A stretch of 64,000 nucleotides of DNA from Proteus alimentorum (GCF_002607735.1 NZ_NBVR01000018.1:62001-126000), one strand, 5' to 3'. Counted from the first letter of the stretch, positions 30,501 to 39,104 are shown. The notes: generated by a model from the letters alone, not told the origin. Numbers and translations: made by a program.

Positions 30501-31362
30501 TCCTAATGTATTGAAATTTTCAGTAAAAAATATTCCTTCGATTGATTTTGAGTGCCAAGAATGTTGGGTCAATGGGTTATTACTTGGCAAAATTCAAGGA
30601 TCATTAAAGCAAAATCAGGGTGCTTTGTTTTTAACAGACGGTAAATTAGAAAATAGTAGCGGTGAATTGTCTGTTACGGGTGTCTGGTCTGAAGATAATG
30701 CAGGCAATAATACGACAAAGTTAATCGGTAAATTGAAAGCGGAAGAAGTAGATGAAATGGCCGCTTACTTCGGTTTTATTATTCCTATTATCCAGTCCCC
30801 ACTTTCTGCCGATTTTTCATTACAATGGCGTGATACGCCGTGGAATTTTGATCTTGCAACGTTAAACGGTGATATTAAATCTGTATTAGGTAAAGGGCGG
30901 ATAGAAAAAGTGGATGTCGGACAGGCGGGTAAATTACTTCGCCTTGTGAGTTTTGATGCACTTTTACGTAAATTACAGTTTGATTTTAGAGATACTTTCA
31001 GCGAGCATTTTGAGTATGACTCGATTAAGAGTGAAATTACGATCAATCAAGGTATTATGAATGCTGATAGTGTCCGAGTTGATGGTGTTATTGCTGATAT
31101 TGCAATAAGTGGGAAAGTTGATTTACTTGAACGTAAAATGGATCTACAAGTCGTGGTAACGCCAGAGATTTCAGCAACAGTTGGTGTTGCGACTGCATTC
31201 GCGATAAACCCAATTGCAGGCGCCGCAGTGTTTGCGGCATCAAAAGTTCTGGGGCCACTTTGGAGTAAGATTTCAGTTATCCGTTATCATGTGACCGGAA
31301 CTATGGAACAACCCAAAATTGACGAAGTACTGCGTCAGCTTAAGGAGAATCAGGCGTTATGA
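27562..31362 (+). CDS. yhdP: AsmA-like envelope protein YhdP
   Basis: YhdP is a long periplasm-spanning bridge of the AsmA/TamB class that carries phospholipids from the inner to the outer membrane together with TamB and YdbH. The 1266 residues (E. coli about 1266) start with a single membrane anchor (LPKYLLVITVFCLIVFALVLSGF) followed by a very long beta-rich body with the DUF3971-type middle and the AsmA-like C-terminus (GKVDLLERKMDLQVVVTPEISATVGV). It overlaps the next gene by four bases. It fits functionally with mlaFEDCB elsewhere in the window. Confidence 0.95.
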   Translation: MKRLPKYLLVITVFCLIVFALVLSGFRYFLPRLDSYRPEIASYLTKQLNSPVSMTKIIGEWQNFGPDIQVEGLKITNKDVNVTAEKVTFSFDVWRSLFAFRLHFRELTFEQLYVNYHSPIFTGQSGDITLTKPDDISSIFLEQFDRFKLIESRFVFLTPSGDTSTLHVPELMWLNQKNRHRAQGEVTLDTPINHYGGLKVRLDLYTTENGLIDNGKVFLTADDIDISPWLSQWVKNNSGIGEAKASLSNWIEITQGRITGSQLQIHQGEMDWSNDGTSHVLHVEDLILRMRRQENGWLADVPYTRKITMDGEEWPDGYLAVLYQPKEKQHDEAWRIRAKNIELDRLYAVLPLFSFLTPDFVRQWQYRQFSGVVNDFALDLTPEHFEQSAINLSWENVGWKRWQEIPSVQHFSGQLKGSMQGGELNFTLSNSEVDTGKLFKAPLNIEKGKGAVYWTHSGDNLSLWSEGIDIQATSAWVAGDFRYEKQGEDQQLSILSGVRVTNAGDTWRYLPEEYVGKALTQYLSDAIIAGNIDNGTFIFHGDPADFPFDNHKGWFQVYAPVKHATFKFDSEWPALFDLDIDLDFKNDGLWMSSAQAKVGKATATNLSAVIERYRQEKILINADIQATGDELKEYFLDSQMASIGHTLEELKVAGKINGTLKLDIPFGGEEVVASGDINLKNNDVTLNFMDTTLKGVSGQFRYHNDKLESDTLTAHWFGQPLAFSFTSHNDTDHYQVDVGLKGQWDIQKIQGLPSDIQPKLSGVFPWNGNVNVKIPEKGDVDYQVDLTGNINALSSKLTAPETQDLKQSPPIVISAKGNSETLTVNASAEKQWKLNSLWTLGKQLRLLQGNVVSSSIKLPELSSQQRLTIALKGLEGDKWLPTLMAFSSLTPSENAVSFPDKVHISLPDLNFAGQKWRNPQTEIMRVNEGVKFAFSGSKLRGDVFIPEALTPWQVNINYLYFNGASSVQEDKPLKMSNISDPNVLKFSVKNIPSIDFECQECWVNGLLLGKIQGSLKQNQGALFLTDGKLENSSGELSVTGVWSEDNAGNNTTKLIGKLKAEEVDEMAAYFGFIIPIIQSPLSADFSLQWRDTPWNFDLATLNGDIKSVLGKGRIEKVDVGQAGKLLRLVSFDALLRKLQFDFRDTFSEHFEYDSIKSEITINQGIMNADSVRVDGVIADIAISGKVDLLERKMDLQVVVTPEISATVGVATAFAINPIAGAAVFAASKVLGPLWSKISVIRYHVTGTMEQPKIDEVLRQLKENQAL

Positions 31363-32219
31363 AAAAAGTTAATGTCTCACTTTTGCAACTTTGTAGCGGT
31401 AAAAACACAAAAAATAATCTGGCGCAAATTGAGCAACAGATTAAGCAATTACCCGATTCAGTGAAGCTTGTATTAACACCAGAAAATGCGTTACTTTTTT
31501 CAAACTCAAAAGATTACCATAAACACGCTGAAATTCAGGGTGATGGGCCTTTACAAAATGCTATCGCTAAAATGGCTCAGCGTTACAACGTGTGGATCTT
31601 AGTCGGTTCTATGCCATTGATTAGTCGAGACTCCCCAGACCAAATTACCAGCAGTAGTTTAGTGTTTGATGATGAAGGGGTTATTCGTGCTCGTTATGAC
31701 AAAATTCATATGTTTGATGTCAGTATTGATGATGAGCAAGGCGAATATAACGAATCTTCTATTTATCAACGCGGTGAGCGTCTAACAGTCGTTGATACTC
31801 CAGTTGGGAAATTAGGTTTAACGATCTGTTATGACTTGCGCTTCCCTGGTATTTTCCAAGCATTAAGAGAAAAAGGGGCAGAGATAATCTCTGTACCAGC
31901 GGCTTTTACCCGTTTAACCGGAAAAGCGCACTGGGAGCCTTTATTACGTGCTCGTGCCATTGAGAATCAGTGTATTATCTTAGCGCCGGCACAAGTGGGC
32001 ACACATGATACGCGTCGGACTTGGGGTCATACTATGGCGATTGATGGCTGGGGGAAAGTCTTGAAAAAGAATCCTGATGCTGTCAGTGCGTTAACGCTGA
32101 ATGTTGGCGTCGAAAGTCTACACGGTATGCGTGAGCAGATACGGGTTGTAAAACATAATCGCTTTCGCCCGAAACTGACCCACTTAATCAAAAAAGTTAA
32201 GGATAAAGAAGAATTATGA
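31359..32219 (+). CDS. Nitrilase-superfamily hydrolase, Nit1-like (probable deaminated glutathione amidase)
   Basis: The 286-residue cytoplasmic protein has the complete catalytic triad of the nitrilase superfamily: Glu42 in LTPENAL, Lys115 in RYDKIHMFD and Cys157 in [10 protein letters not shown]. The downstream signature [15 protein letters not shown] is typical of Nit1 proteins, which hydrolyse deaminated glutathione as metabolite repair. It is locked between yhdP and tldD by four-base ATGA overlaps on both sides. E. coli K-12 has no gene at this point between yhdP and tldD. Confidence 0.88.
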   Translation: MKKVNVSLLQLCSGKNTKNNLAQIEQQIKQLPDSVKLVLTPENALLFSNSKDYHKHAEIQGDGPLQNAIAKMAQRYNVWILVGSMPLISRDSPDQITSSSLVFDDEGVIRARYDKIHMFDVSIDDEQGEYNESSIYQRGERLTVVDTPVGKLGLTICYDLRFPGIFQALREKGAEIISVPAAFTRLTGKAHWEPLLRARAIENQCIILAPAQVGTHDTRRTWGHTMAIDGWGKVLKKNPDAVSALTLNVGVESLHGMREQIRVVKHNRFRPKLTHLIKKVKDKEEL

Positions 32220-33661
32220 GTTTAGCTGTTGTCAGCGAAAGTCTGTTGGAAGCAAACAAACTTAGTTTAGATGATTTAGCATCAACACTAGAGCAGCTTG
32301 CACAGCGTCAAATTGATTATGGTGATCTTTATTTTCAGTCAAGTTATCACGAGGCTTGGATCCTCGACGATCAGATTATTAAAGATGGCTCTTACAATAT
32401 TGATCAAGGTGTTGGCGTTAGAGCAATTTACGGTGAAAAAACCGGTTTTGCTTATGCCGACCAACTAACGCTTAATGCACTTAACCAAAGTGCTCATGCT
32501 GCACGAAGTATTGTTCAGGCTAAAGGTAATGGTCGTATCCATACTTTAGGTGCTATTCAACATTCTCCGCTATACAGCTTAAACGATCCTCTGCAAAGCC
32601 TTTCTCGTGAAGAGAAAATTGCGCTATTGCATGAGGTAGATAAAGCCGCTCGAGCTGAAGATAAACGCGTTAAACAAGTTAATGCGTCATTAACGGGGGT
32701 TTATGAGCATGTGCTTGTTGCAGCAACAGATGGCACGTTAGCTGCCGATGTGCGCCCTTTAGTTCGCCTTTCAGTGAGTGTGCTGGTGGAAGAAGATGGC
32801 AAACGTGAGCGTGGCGCAAGTGGTGGCGGTGGCCGATTTGGTTATGACTATTTCTTAACTAAAGTGGATGGTGAAAGCCATGCAATCACTTATGCTCGTG
32901 AAGCGGTACGTATGGCATTAGTGAATTTATCAGCGATTGCAGCACCTGCTGGAACAATGCCTGTGGTATTGGGCGCGGGGTGGCCGGGCGTGTTATTACA
33001 TGAAGCAGTAGGGCATGGTTTAGAAGGTGATTTTAACCGCCGTGAAACGTCTGTATTTTCAGGCCGTATTGGTGAGAAAGTCACTTCTGAGCTTTGCACA
33101 ATTGTTGATGACGGTACTCTCGAAGGTCGCCGAGGCTCCGTTGCTATTGATGACGAAGGTGTTCCGGGTCAATACAATGTCTTAATTGAAAATGGCATCT
33201 TAAAAGGCTATATGCAAGATAAGATGAATGCACGTTTAATGGGGGTTGCACCAACAGGGAATGGTCGTCGTGAGTCTTATGCGCATCTTCCTATGCCTCG
33301 CATGACAAACACCTATATGTTAGCAGGTAAATCTTCACCAGAAGAGATTATTGCCAGCGTTGATCGCGGTATTTATGCACCAAACTTTGGTGGCGGTCAG
33401 GTTGATATCACATCAGGCAAATTTGTTTTCTCAACCTCTGAAGCTTATTTAATCGAGAATGGAAAAATAACCAAACCAATTAAAGGGGCAACTCTGATTG
33501 GTTCAGGTATTGAAGCCATGCAACAGGTTTCTATGGTCGGTAATGATCTCGCTTTAGATAAAGGGGTTGGCGTTTGTGGTAAAGAAGGACAAAGCCTACC
33601 TGTTGGCGTGGGGCAGCCAACGTTGAAGCTTGATAAGATCACCGTAGGCGGTACTGCTTAA
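32216..33661 (+). CDS. tldD: Metalloprotease subunit TldD
   Basis: TldD with TldE (PmbA) forms a zinc protease that degrades unfolded peptides and matures microcin B17-type peptides. The 481 residues carry the HEAVGH zinc motif (262-267) within [17 protein letters not shown], and the conserved [11 protein letters not shown] and [16 protein letters not shown]. It ends the yhdP operon and is followed by a clear terminator. Its partner pmbA lies only 1.7 kb downstream here, whereas in E. coli the two are far apart. Confidence 0.97.
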   Translation: MSLAVVSESLLEANKLSLDDLASTLEQLAQRQIDYGDLYFQSSYHEAWILDDQIIKDGSYNIDQGVGVRAIYGEKTGFAYADQLTLNALNQSAHAARSIVQAKGNGRIHTLGAIQHSPLYSLNDPLQSLSREEKIALLHEVDKAARAEDKRVKQVNASLTGVYEHVLVAATDGTLAADVRPLVRLSVSVLVEEDGKRERGASGGGGRFGYDYFLTKVDGESHAITYAREAVRMALVNLSAIAAPAGTMPVVLGAGWPGVLLHEAVGHGLEGDFNRRETSVFSGRIGEKVTSELCTIVDDGTLEGRRGSVAIDDEGVPGQYNVLIENGILKGYMQDKMNARLMGVAPTGNGRRESYAHLPMPRMTNTYMLAGKSSPEEIIASVDRGIYAPNFGGGQVDITSGKFVFSTSEAYLIENGKITKPIKGATLIGSGIEAMQQVSMVGNDLALDKGVGVCGKEGQSLPVGVGQPTLKLDKITVGGTA

Positions 33662-33692
33662 TTTTTGTTATCGTTATTTATACGTATCAACT

Positions 33693-33719
33693 AAACTCCA
33701 TCTTTTGATGGAGTTTTTT
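33693..33719 (+). terminator. Terminator of the mreBCD-tldD stretch
   Basis: AACTCCATC-TTTT-GATGGAGTT followed by T-rich sequence, 32 bp after the tldD stop and only 27 bp before the ribonuclease start codon. Confidence 0.85.
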
Positions 33720-33746
33720 ATCCTAGCGACAGTAAGGGTGCTATTT

Positions 33747-34247
33747 ATGGGTAAACGTTTATTACCAGTTATTATTGTTATTGCTGTTTTATTTGGGGTT
33801 CTTTACAAAGGTTTATTGCCTGAAACCAAAGCGCCAACGTCTTCATCCTCGGCTTCTATTCCGATATCATCGAGCAATAACAGCAATCAACCAGCGCAAA
33901 TCCCACTCTCTATTGATGAGAAAACACAAGCCAATGCAGTGGCGAATTATTTACAACGACATCAACAGTTACCGAGTTTTTATCTCACTAAAAAACAGGC
34001 AAGAGAGCAAGGCTGGAATGCGAAAGAAGGCAACTTATGTGAAGTTTTACCGGGAAGAGCCATCGGTGGCGATCGCTTTATGAACCGTGAAAAACAGTTG
34101 CCAGAAGAAGCCGGACGCCAATGGTATGAAGCGGATGTGAATTATCAGTGTGGCCATCGTGGCAGTGACAGATTGCTTTATTCTAATGATGGGCTGATTT
34201 ATGTTACCACTGATCATTATCGTACAATGACAAAGGTCGCACCTTAA
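33747..34247 (+). CDS. Membrane-anchored or secreted barnase-type ribonuclease
   Basis: The 166-residue protein has an N-terminal hydrophobic segment (residues 5-24), a Ser/Pro/Asn-rich linker (about 28-54) and a barnase domain to the end. Aligned without gaps from GW(35) to T-K(108), it keeps every catalytic residue of Bacillus barnase: Lys82 (barnase 27), Arg114 (59), Glu128 (73), Arg138 (83), Arg142 (87) and His157 (102). Two cysteines, Cys98 and Cys135, fall at barnase positions 43 and 80 and can form a disulfide outside the cytoplasm. The ATG at 33747 has AAGGG eight bases upstream; a longer frame would start inside the terminator. The next gene encodes barstar and overlaps by TAATG. Probably a toxin or nutritional RNase acting in the periplasm or outside. 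Confidence 0.9.
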   Translation: MGKRLLPVIIVIAVLFGVLYKGLLPETKAPTSSSSASIPISSSNNSNQPAQIPLSIDEKTQANAVANYLQRHQQLPSFYLTKKQAREQGWNAKEGNLCEVLPGRAIGGDRFMNREKQLPEEAGRQWYEADVNYQCGHRGSDRLLYSNDGLIYVTTDHYRTMTKVAP

Positions 34248-34528
34248 TGAAACAGGTTATCTTCAATTTTAAGACACTGGCAGATAGAGAAGCCTTTTAT
34301 CACGAATTTGCCTTGCAATTCCAGTTAGATGATAAATTTGGCGATAACCTAGATGCACTATGGGATGCGTTAGTGGGGGGAATAGAATTGCCGGTCAGTA
34401 TTGTTTTCAAGCATTTACCTCATCATTCCCATGATTTTCAACCTTTGGTGGAATTGATGCAAGAAGCACAACATGAGCTTGGTAAAGACGTATTACATTT
34501 TCGTTGTGAGCATAAAACACAAAAATAA
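34247..34528 (+). CDS. Barstar-family ribonuclease inhibitor
   Basis: The 93-residue cytoplasmic protein (no signal) has the barstar core FGDNLDALWDALVGG, in which Asp36 and Asp40 correspond to barstar Asp35 and Asp39, the residues that plug the barnase active site. Its start codon shares a base with the ribonuclease stop (TAATG), so the inhibitor is made by coupled translation with its target. E. coli carries an orphan relative, YhcO, near the tldD-argR interval. A hairpin ends the unit at 34548-34590. Confidence 0.92.
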   Translation: MKQVIFNFKTLADREAFYHEFALQFQLDDKFGDNLDALWDALVGGIELPVSIVFKHLPHHSHDFQPLVELMQEAQHELGKDVLHFRCEHKTQK

Positions 34529-34547
34529 TTCAGAGTAGAAAATATGC

Positions 34548-34590
34548 CCTGAAAATCGCAGTGAGGCTGAATTTACACTGCGTTTTCAGG
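34548..34590. terminator. Hairpin between barstar and darP
   Basis: CCTGAAAATCGCAGTG pairs with CACTGCGTTTTCAGG (one bulge) around AGGCTGAATTTA, between convergent genes. There is no strong U-tract on either side. Confidence 0.65.
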
Positions 34591-34601
34591 ATGATCAGGT
34601 T

Positions 34602-35162
34602 TTATGCTGATTCTGATAAATCTTTTAAATATTGAAAGAGTAAGCGGAATGATTTTGGCGGCTTATTCGCTTCTTTTTCTTTTTTCGCATTACGGATAAG
34701 TGTGCGTAATTGTTGGCGATCAGCCATTGGATACAGCGCAACGACTTCTTCAATCACTTCATTGCCACCTTCGACAAGGCGAATTCGCAGATCTTCAAGT
34801 TTATGTAACACTAAGATCTGTTGGTTGTGGCGGTTTTTTAGTTTATCAAGCGCTTGGCGGATCGGCTCTTCGTCTACATTGCGCAGTAGTTTTCCAATGT
34901 ATTGAATTTGGCGACGGCGTGCTTCACGCTGTACTTTTTGTGCTAATTGAATAGAGGCTAATAATTTCTCATCTAATGGCACTCGCTCTAATTCTTGTGC
35001 ACTTAATTCAACTAATTCAGTACCCAGTTTTTTGAGTGCTTCAGCATCACGTTTAATTTCACTTTTGCTGACCCAGATGATTTCGTCCTCTTCTTCCTCT
35101 TCTGACGATGTATCGTCAAATTCAGGATTGAGGTAATGCCACTCTTCAGGCTGCTTTGCCAT
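34602..35162 (-). CDS. darP: Ribosome-associated assembly factor DarP (YjgA)
   Basis: DarP binds late 50S precursors and helps mature the peptidyl-transferase centre. The 186 residues from the ATG at 35162 ([11 protein letters not shown]) have an acidic N-terminal part ([24 protein letters not shown]) and a helical body with the conserved [15 protein letters not shown] and [17 protein letters not shown]. The open frame extends 25 codons upstream, but the family start and AGGA before this ATG decide it. It is divergent from pmbA, the same pairing as yjgA-pmbA in E. coli. Confidence 0.96.
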   Translation of the reverse strand: MAKQPEEWHYLNPEFDDTSSEEEEEDEIIWVSKSEIKRDAEALKKLGTELVELSAQELERVPLDEKLLASIQLAQKVQREARRRQIQYIGKLLRNVDEEPIRQALDKLKNRHNQQILVLHKLEDLRIRLVEGGNEVIEEVVALYPMADRQQLRTLIRNAKKEKEANKPPKSFRLLFQYLKDLSESA

Positions 35163-35349
35163 AATAAAAATTCCTGTTGCAGAGTAAGCCGGGAGTGTGA
35201 TTTGGTGAATGACCAAAAGCCCGACGGGTGATAACATTCATATATCTTCTATTGTAACTGGGAAAATCGCTTGTTGACCACCTGTCAATTGATTTACTTT
35301 GCTAAAAATAAGTAAAAAGTGGTGTTCTCCTTAGGAAAAATGGTTCTCA

Positions 35350-36678
35350 ATGAATAATTCAGATCAGGTAAAACAGCTTGAAGACGCCGTCTCACTTGCA
35401 TTAGAGCTGGCAGCAAAACAATGTGATGGTGCTGAAGTCGCTATTAATAAATCGACGGGTATTAGTGTAAGTACGCGTTACGGTGAAGTTGAAAATGTTG
35501 AATTTAATAGTGATGGTGCTTTAGGTATTACCGTTTATCAACAACAACGTAAAGGTAGTGCATCTTCAACAGATTTAAGTCCTGATGCGATTAAGCGTGC
35601 TGTACAAGCCGCTGTGGATATTGCACGCTACACTTCAGTTGACCCCTATGCAGGGCCTGCGGATCAAGAGCTATTAGCGTTTGATGCGCCTTTCCTTGAT
35701 CTTTACCATCCTACCGAAGTCACGGCAGATAAAGCGATTGAATTAGCATCAAGAGCAGAAAAAGCCGCTTTAGATAGCGATAGCCGTATTATTAATACTG
35801 AAGGGGGTAGCTTTAATAGCCACAGTGGAACCCGTGTATTTGGTAATAGTCTGGGCTTATTAAAAAGCTATTCATCTTCACGCTATTCTATGTCGAGTTG
35901 TGTTATTGCACGTGATGGTGAAGATATGGAGCGCGACTATGCTTACACCATTAGTCGTCGTTTTGATGATCTAGAATCACCCGAATGGGTAGGTCAAGAG
36001 TGCGCTCGCCGTACTTTATCTCGCCTTGCACCTCGTAAACTACCCACCATGAAAGCCCCCGTTATTTTTGCAGCCGATGTGGCGACAGGTATTTTCGGTC
36101 ATTTGGTTGCGGCAATCAGTGGTAGCATGATTTATCGTGAATCTTCTTGTTTACTCGATAGCTTAGGTAAGCAAATTTTTCCTCAGTGGCTAAATATTCA
36201 AGAGCGTCCTCACTTAATGAGAGGCTTGGCATCAACACCGTTTGATAGCGAAGGTGTACGGACAACCAATGCTGACATCATTAAAGATGGCGTATTACAA
36301 GAGTGGTTATTAACCACATATTCAGCAAGAAAACTCGGTTTAAAAAGCAACGGCCATGCTGGTGGTATTCATAACTGGTATATCCCAGGACAAGGTTTAT
36401 CGTTTGATGCGCTGTTAAAAGAGATGGGAACAGGCCTTGTTGTTACTGAATTGATGGGACAAGGCGTCAGTACAGTAACGGGTGATTACTCTCGTGGTGC
36501 GAGCGGTTTTTGGGTTGAAAACGGTGAAATTCAATATCCTGTTAGTGAAGTGACTATTGCGGGTAACTTAAAAGAGATGTGGGCGAATATTGCTACTATG
36601 GGTGATGATATTGAGATGCGCAGTAATGTTCAGTGTGGATCGTTGTTATTACCAGAAATGAGTATTGCAGGTGAGTAA
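35350..36678 (+). CDS. pmbA: Metalloprotease subunit PmbA (TldE)
   Basis: PmbA is the non-metal-binding partner of TldD. The 442 residues follow E. coli PmbA closely ([29 protein letters not shown]-like opening, [45 protein letters not shown]). It has no HExxxH motif, as expected for this subunit. It is transcribed alone, divergently from darP, and ends at a perfect 10-bp hairpin (36705-36729). Confidence 0.97.
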   Translation: MNNSDQVKQLEDAVSLALELAAKQCDGAEVAINKSTGISVSTRYGEVENVEFNSDGALGITVYQQQRKGSASSTDLSPDAIKRAVQAAVDIARYTSVDPYAGPADQELLAFDAPFLDLYHPTEVTADKAIELASRAEKAALDSDSRIINTEGGSFNSHSGTRVFGNSLGLLKSYSSSRYSMSSCVIARDGEDMERDYAYTISRRFDDLESPEWVGQECARRTLSRLAPRKLPTMKAPVIFAADVATGIFGHLVAAISGSMIYRESSCLLDSLGKQIFPQWLNIQERPHLMRGLASTPFDSEGVRTTNADIIKDGVLQEWLLTTYSARKLGLKSNGHAGGIHNWYIPGQGLSFDALLKEMGTGLVVTELMGQGVSTVTGDYSRGASGFWVENGEIQYPVSEVTIAGNLKEMWANIATMGDDIEMRSNVQCGSLLLPEMSIAGE

Positions 36679-36704
36679 ATTTTAGACACTTATCACAACC
36701 TTTA

Positions 36705-36729
36705 ATCTCAGCCCGCAATGGGCTGAGAT
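36705..36729. terminator. Hairpin after pmbA
   Basis: ATCTCAGCCC-GCAAT-GGGCTGAGAT, a perfect 10-bp stem between the convergent pmbA and rnk genes. No long U-tract follows. Confidence 0.65.
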
Positions 36730-36795
36730 ATCGCGTTTATCCGTATGCTTTTCAATTTGATAAGATAAAAGTAAGACGCGAACCTTCAGCTATGC

Positions 36796-37206
36796 TTAAC
36801 GGTGTAATTCACCCGCAGCTTCAGGTTGGTACAGAATTTCTAATACTTTAACCTTAGTCTCAAGGCCATTTGGCAGCTTCCAACTGATCTCATCATCAAT
36901 GGCTAAACCCAGTAGTGCAGCCCCCATTGGTGCCATGACTGAAAGTTCAGTGGTACTGTCTTTTAATGAAGCGGGATACACTAAAGTACGAGTACGCTCT
37001 TCATTATTTTTTAAGTCCATAAAACGGACTTTGCTGTTCATTGTGACAATATTAGCAGGGATATCAGCTGGTGTAACAATGTCAGCACGATCTAATTCTT
37101 CATTCAATGCTTCAGCAATCGGGCTATCTGCAAATACCGGTTGTTCAAGTAATGAATCTAAACGTTCTGCATCAAGTTCGTTGATGATAATTGTTGGCTT
37201 TGTCAT
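36796..37206 (-). CDS. rnk: Nucleoside diphosphate kinase regulator Rnk
   Basis: Rnk is a GreA-fold protein that binds RNA polymerase and was first found as a regulator of NDP kinase levels. The 136 residues from [17 protein letters not shown] have the short N-terminal coiled coil and the GreA C-terminal domain ([34 protein letters not shown]). I start it at 37206, with GGAG seven bases before. A strong GC-rich hairpin lies 31 bp upstream in the probable leader. Confidence 0.94.
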   Translation of the reverse strand: MTKPTIIINELDAERLDSLLEQPVFADSPIAEALNEELDRADIVTPADIPANIVTMNSKVRFMDLKNNEERTRTLVYPASLKDSTTELSVMAPMGAALLGLAIDDEISWKLPNGLETKVKVLEILYQPEAAGELHR

Positions 37207-37233
37207 ACCACACTCCAATTTATTCCAATGCAA

Positions 37234-37268
37234 AACAACACCCCCACGGGTGAGGTGGGGGTGTTGTT
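37234..37268 (-). promoter_or_regulatory. GC-rich hairpin in the rnk leader or between npr and rnk
   Basis: AACAACACCCCCAC-GGGTGAG-GTGGGGGTGTTGTT, a perfect 14-bp stem with a 7-base loop, the most stable hairpin I noticed in the window. On the minus strand it is followed by TTGCATTGG rather than a long U-tract. npr already has its own terminator upstream (37309-37336), so this could be an attenuator or a second terminator for rnk. Confidence 0.6.
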
Positions 37269-37308
37269 AAACTCATATAAGAGATAATAGGCGGTTCTGT
37301 ATAAAAAA

Positions 37309-37336
37309 GAAAGAGACAGTGATCACAGTCTCTTTC
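37309..37336 (-). terminator. Terminator of the rpoN-npr cluster
   Basis: GAAAGAGAC ... GTCTCTTTC, followed on the minus strand by TTTTTTATAC. It lies 45 bp after the npr stop and is a good intrinsic terminator. Confidence 0.85.
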
Positions 37337-37381
37337 GGGTTATTTAGTTAAGAAATGCTAATCTATTGTTTTTTATTACGA

Positions 37382-37654
37382 TTATTCTTCATCAAACCCC
37401 GATTCAAATAATGCGATAATAGCATCAATAGCTTCATTTTCATCACTACCAGTGACTTCTATATCAATTTGACTGCCTTGCTCTGAATCTAACATCAGCA
37501 TAGCAATCACACTATCCGCTTGTGCTTCAACCCCTTCGTTGTTGCGTAAAATGACGGTTGATTGAAATGTTTTTACTAAATCAAACAATTTCATTGCAGG
37601 TCTTGCATGCATACCAAGCCGATTTTTAATCGCAACTTGTCGATATTGGGTCAT
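37382..37654 (-). CDS. npr: Phosphocarrier protein NPr of the nitrogen PTS
   Basis: NPr passes phosphate from EI-Ntr (PtsP) to EIIA-Ntr (PtsN). The 90-residue HPr-fold protein has the active histidine His16 in [10 protein letters not shown] and the regulatory serine region around residue 46 ([10 protein letters not shown]). Its start overlaps the rapZ stop by ATGA. It is the last gene of the rpoN-hpf-ptsN-rapZ-npr cluster. Confidence 0.97.
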   Translation of the reverse strand: MTQYRQVAIKNRLGMHARPAMKLFDLVKTFQSTVILRNNEGVEAQADSVIAMLMLDSEQGSQIDIEVTGSDENEAIDAIIALFESGFDEE

Positions 37655-38505
37655 TTGCGTTTTTCTAGTGTTCTGTGGCGTGATTGTACGTTTTTCCCTC
37701 TAGAGCGGAAATAATCTGCAAGTTGCTCAGCAACATAAACAGAGCGGTGTTTACCTCCTGTACAACCAATCGCAACCGTCAAATAACTACGGTTATTGGT
37801 TTCTAACATCGGCAACCAAAGTTCAAGATAGCTTCTAGTTTGATAAATAAAGTTATGAACTTCAGTGTGTCTATCTAAAAATGCCGCGACAGGGCGATCA
37901 AGACCTGTCATTGGACGCAGTTTAGGATCCCAATGTGGATTGGGTAAGAATCGCACATCAAAAACATAGTCTGCATCAATAGGAATACCATGCTTAAAAC
38001 CAAAGGATTCAAAAACCATCGTTAACTCACGCTCACGCTTACCTAATAAGCGAGTACGTAGCATTTCTGCTAGCTCATGAACTGACATTTCAGAGGTGTC
38101 AATGATGAGATCAGCGCGTGATCGCAATGGCTCAAGCAGATCACTTTCGGTATCAATGGCCATTTCTAACGAAAGATTCTTGGTTGAAAGCGGGTGAAGG
38201 CGTCGAGTATCACTATAACGACGAATTAAGGTATTTCTATCTGCGTCTAAAAATAAGAGTTGTGGAGAATATTCAGCGGGTAAACTTTCCAGCGCTTTTT
38301 CGAAGATCTCCGGCGACTCTGGCATATTTCGGACATCAATACTGACTGCGGCAGCAGAAGCATCACGTTCAGCCAGTGTTTTTGCGAGCTCAGGTAAAAG
38401 ATCAACAGGTAAGTTATCAACACAATAAAATCCCATGTCTTCAAGCGCACGCAAAGCGACTGACTTACCTGAACCAGAGCGTCCGCTGACTATCATCAGC
38501 ACCAT
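37651..38505 (-). CDS. rapZ: RNase adapter protein RapZ
   Basis: RapZ senses glucosamine-6-phosphate and guides RNase E to the small RNA GlmZ, tuning glmS and so amino-sugar supply for the envelope. The 284 residues have the N-terminal Walker A GRSGSGKS (8-15), the Walker B region ILLFLDAD-like [21 protein letters not shown], and the C-terminal domain with [16 protein letters not shown]. Length equals E. coli. It is tightly coupled to npr. Confidence 0.98.
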   Translation of the reverse strand: MVLMIVSGRSGSGKSVALRALEDMGFYCVDNLPVDLLPELAKTLAERDASAAAVSIDVRNMPESPEIFEKALESLPAEYSPQLLFLDADRNTLIRRYSDTRRLHPLSTKNLSLEMAIDTESDLLEPLRSRADLIIDTSEMSVHELAEMLRTRLLGKRERELTMVFESFGFKHGIPIDADYVFDVRFLPNPHWDPKLRPMTGLDRPVAAFLDRHTEVHNFIYQTRSYLELWLPMLETNNRSYLTVAIGCTGGKHRSVYVAEQLADYFRSRGKNVQSRHRTLEKRK

Positions 38506-38584
38506 GAGGTAGCTCCCCTATAATTTCCCAGTGATGAATATCATTCCACTGTATGCTATTCGCGTCCTACTAAACCCGTAGGGG

Positions 38585-39052
38585 TTATTCTGTGATAATC
38601 TGATAAAGCTCTTCATCACTTTGTGCGGAGCGTAGTCGGCGACATAAATTTTTGTCTGCCAACTGTTTTGCAATCAAAGACAGTGTGTGTAAATGTTCCT
38701 TACATTGTGTTGCAGGAACGAGTAATGCGAACAACAAGTCGACAGGTTGATTATCAATAGCGTCGAAGGCAATAGGTTCGCTTAGGTGAAGAAACACACC
38801 AACTACTTTTTCTGTTTCATCACTTTCAATACGTCCATGAGGGATCGCTAAACCACCCCCAATCCCTGTTGTACCGACTTTTTCACGCGTCAATAAGGCT
38901 TCAAATATCAGTGTTTCGGGTAAGTTAAGTGCTTTTGCTGCATTTTCACTGATAATTTCTAACGCGCGCTTTTTACTCGTGCAATGTACATCATTATGTG
39001 TACATGCCAGAGAAAGTACGTCGCTAATATTCATCTTTGTATCGTTGTTCAT
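38585..39052 (-). CDS. ptsN: Nitrogen PTS EIIA component PtsN
   Basis: PtsN, in its phosphorylated or free form, controls potassium transport, sigma-54-linked functions and envelope sugar supply. The protein from MNNDTKMNIS has the phosphorylation-site histidine His72 in GLAIPHGRIE and LREKVGTTGIGGG-like TREKVGTTGIGGG before it. It ends in AQSDEELYQIITE, shorter than the E. coli tail. A four-codon upstream extension with a GTG start is possible. A hairpin lies 22 bp upstream. Confidence 0.96.
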   Translation of the reverse strand: MNNDTKMNISDVLSLACTHNDVHCTSKKRALEIISENAAKALNLPETLIFEALLTREKVGTTGIGGGLAIPHGRIESDETEKVVGVFLHLSEPIAFDAIDNQPVDLLFALLVPATQCKEHLHTLSLIAKQLADKNLCRRLRSAQSDEELYQIITE

Positions 39053-39073
39053 TGTCTTATTCACTTAGACCAG

Positions 39074-39104
39074 CAAACCAGATGCCACAAAGTGACATCT
39101 GGTT
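39074..39104 (-). terminator. Hairpin between hpf and ptsN (attenuator or partial terminator)
   Basis: AACCAGATG-C-CAC-AAA-GTG-A-CATCTGGTT forms a long stem with one mismatch. On the minus strand only a short TTT follows, and ptsN starts 22 bp later, so it may reduce rather than end transcription into ptsN-rapZ-npr. Confidence 0.5.

Noticed and set aside
30765-31046. Antisense frame within yhdP
   Set aside because: Mirror of a conserved C-terminal domain; no start signal.
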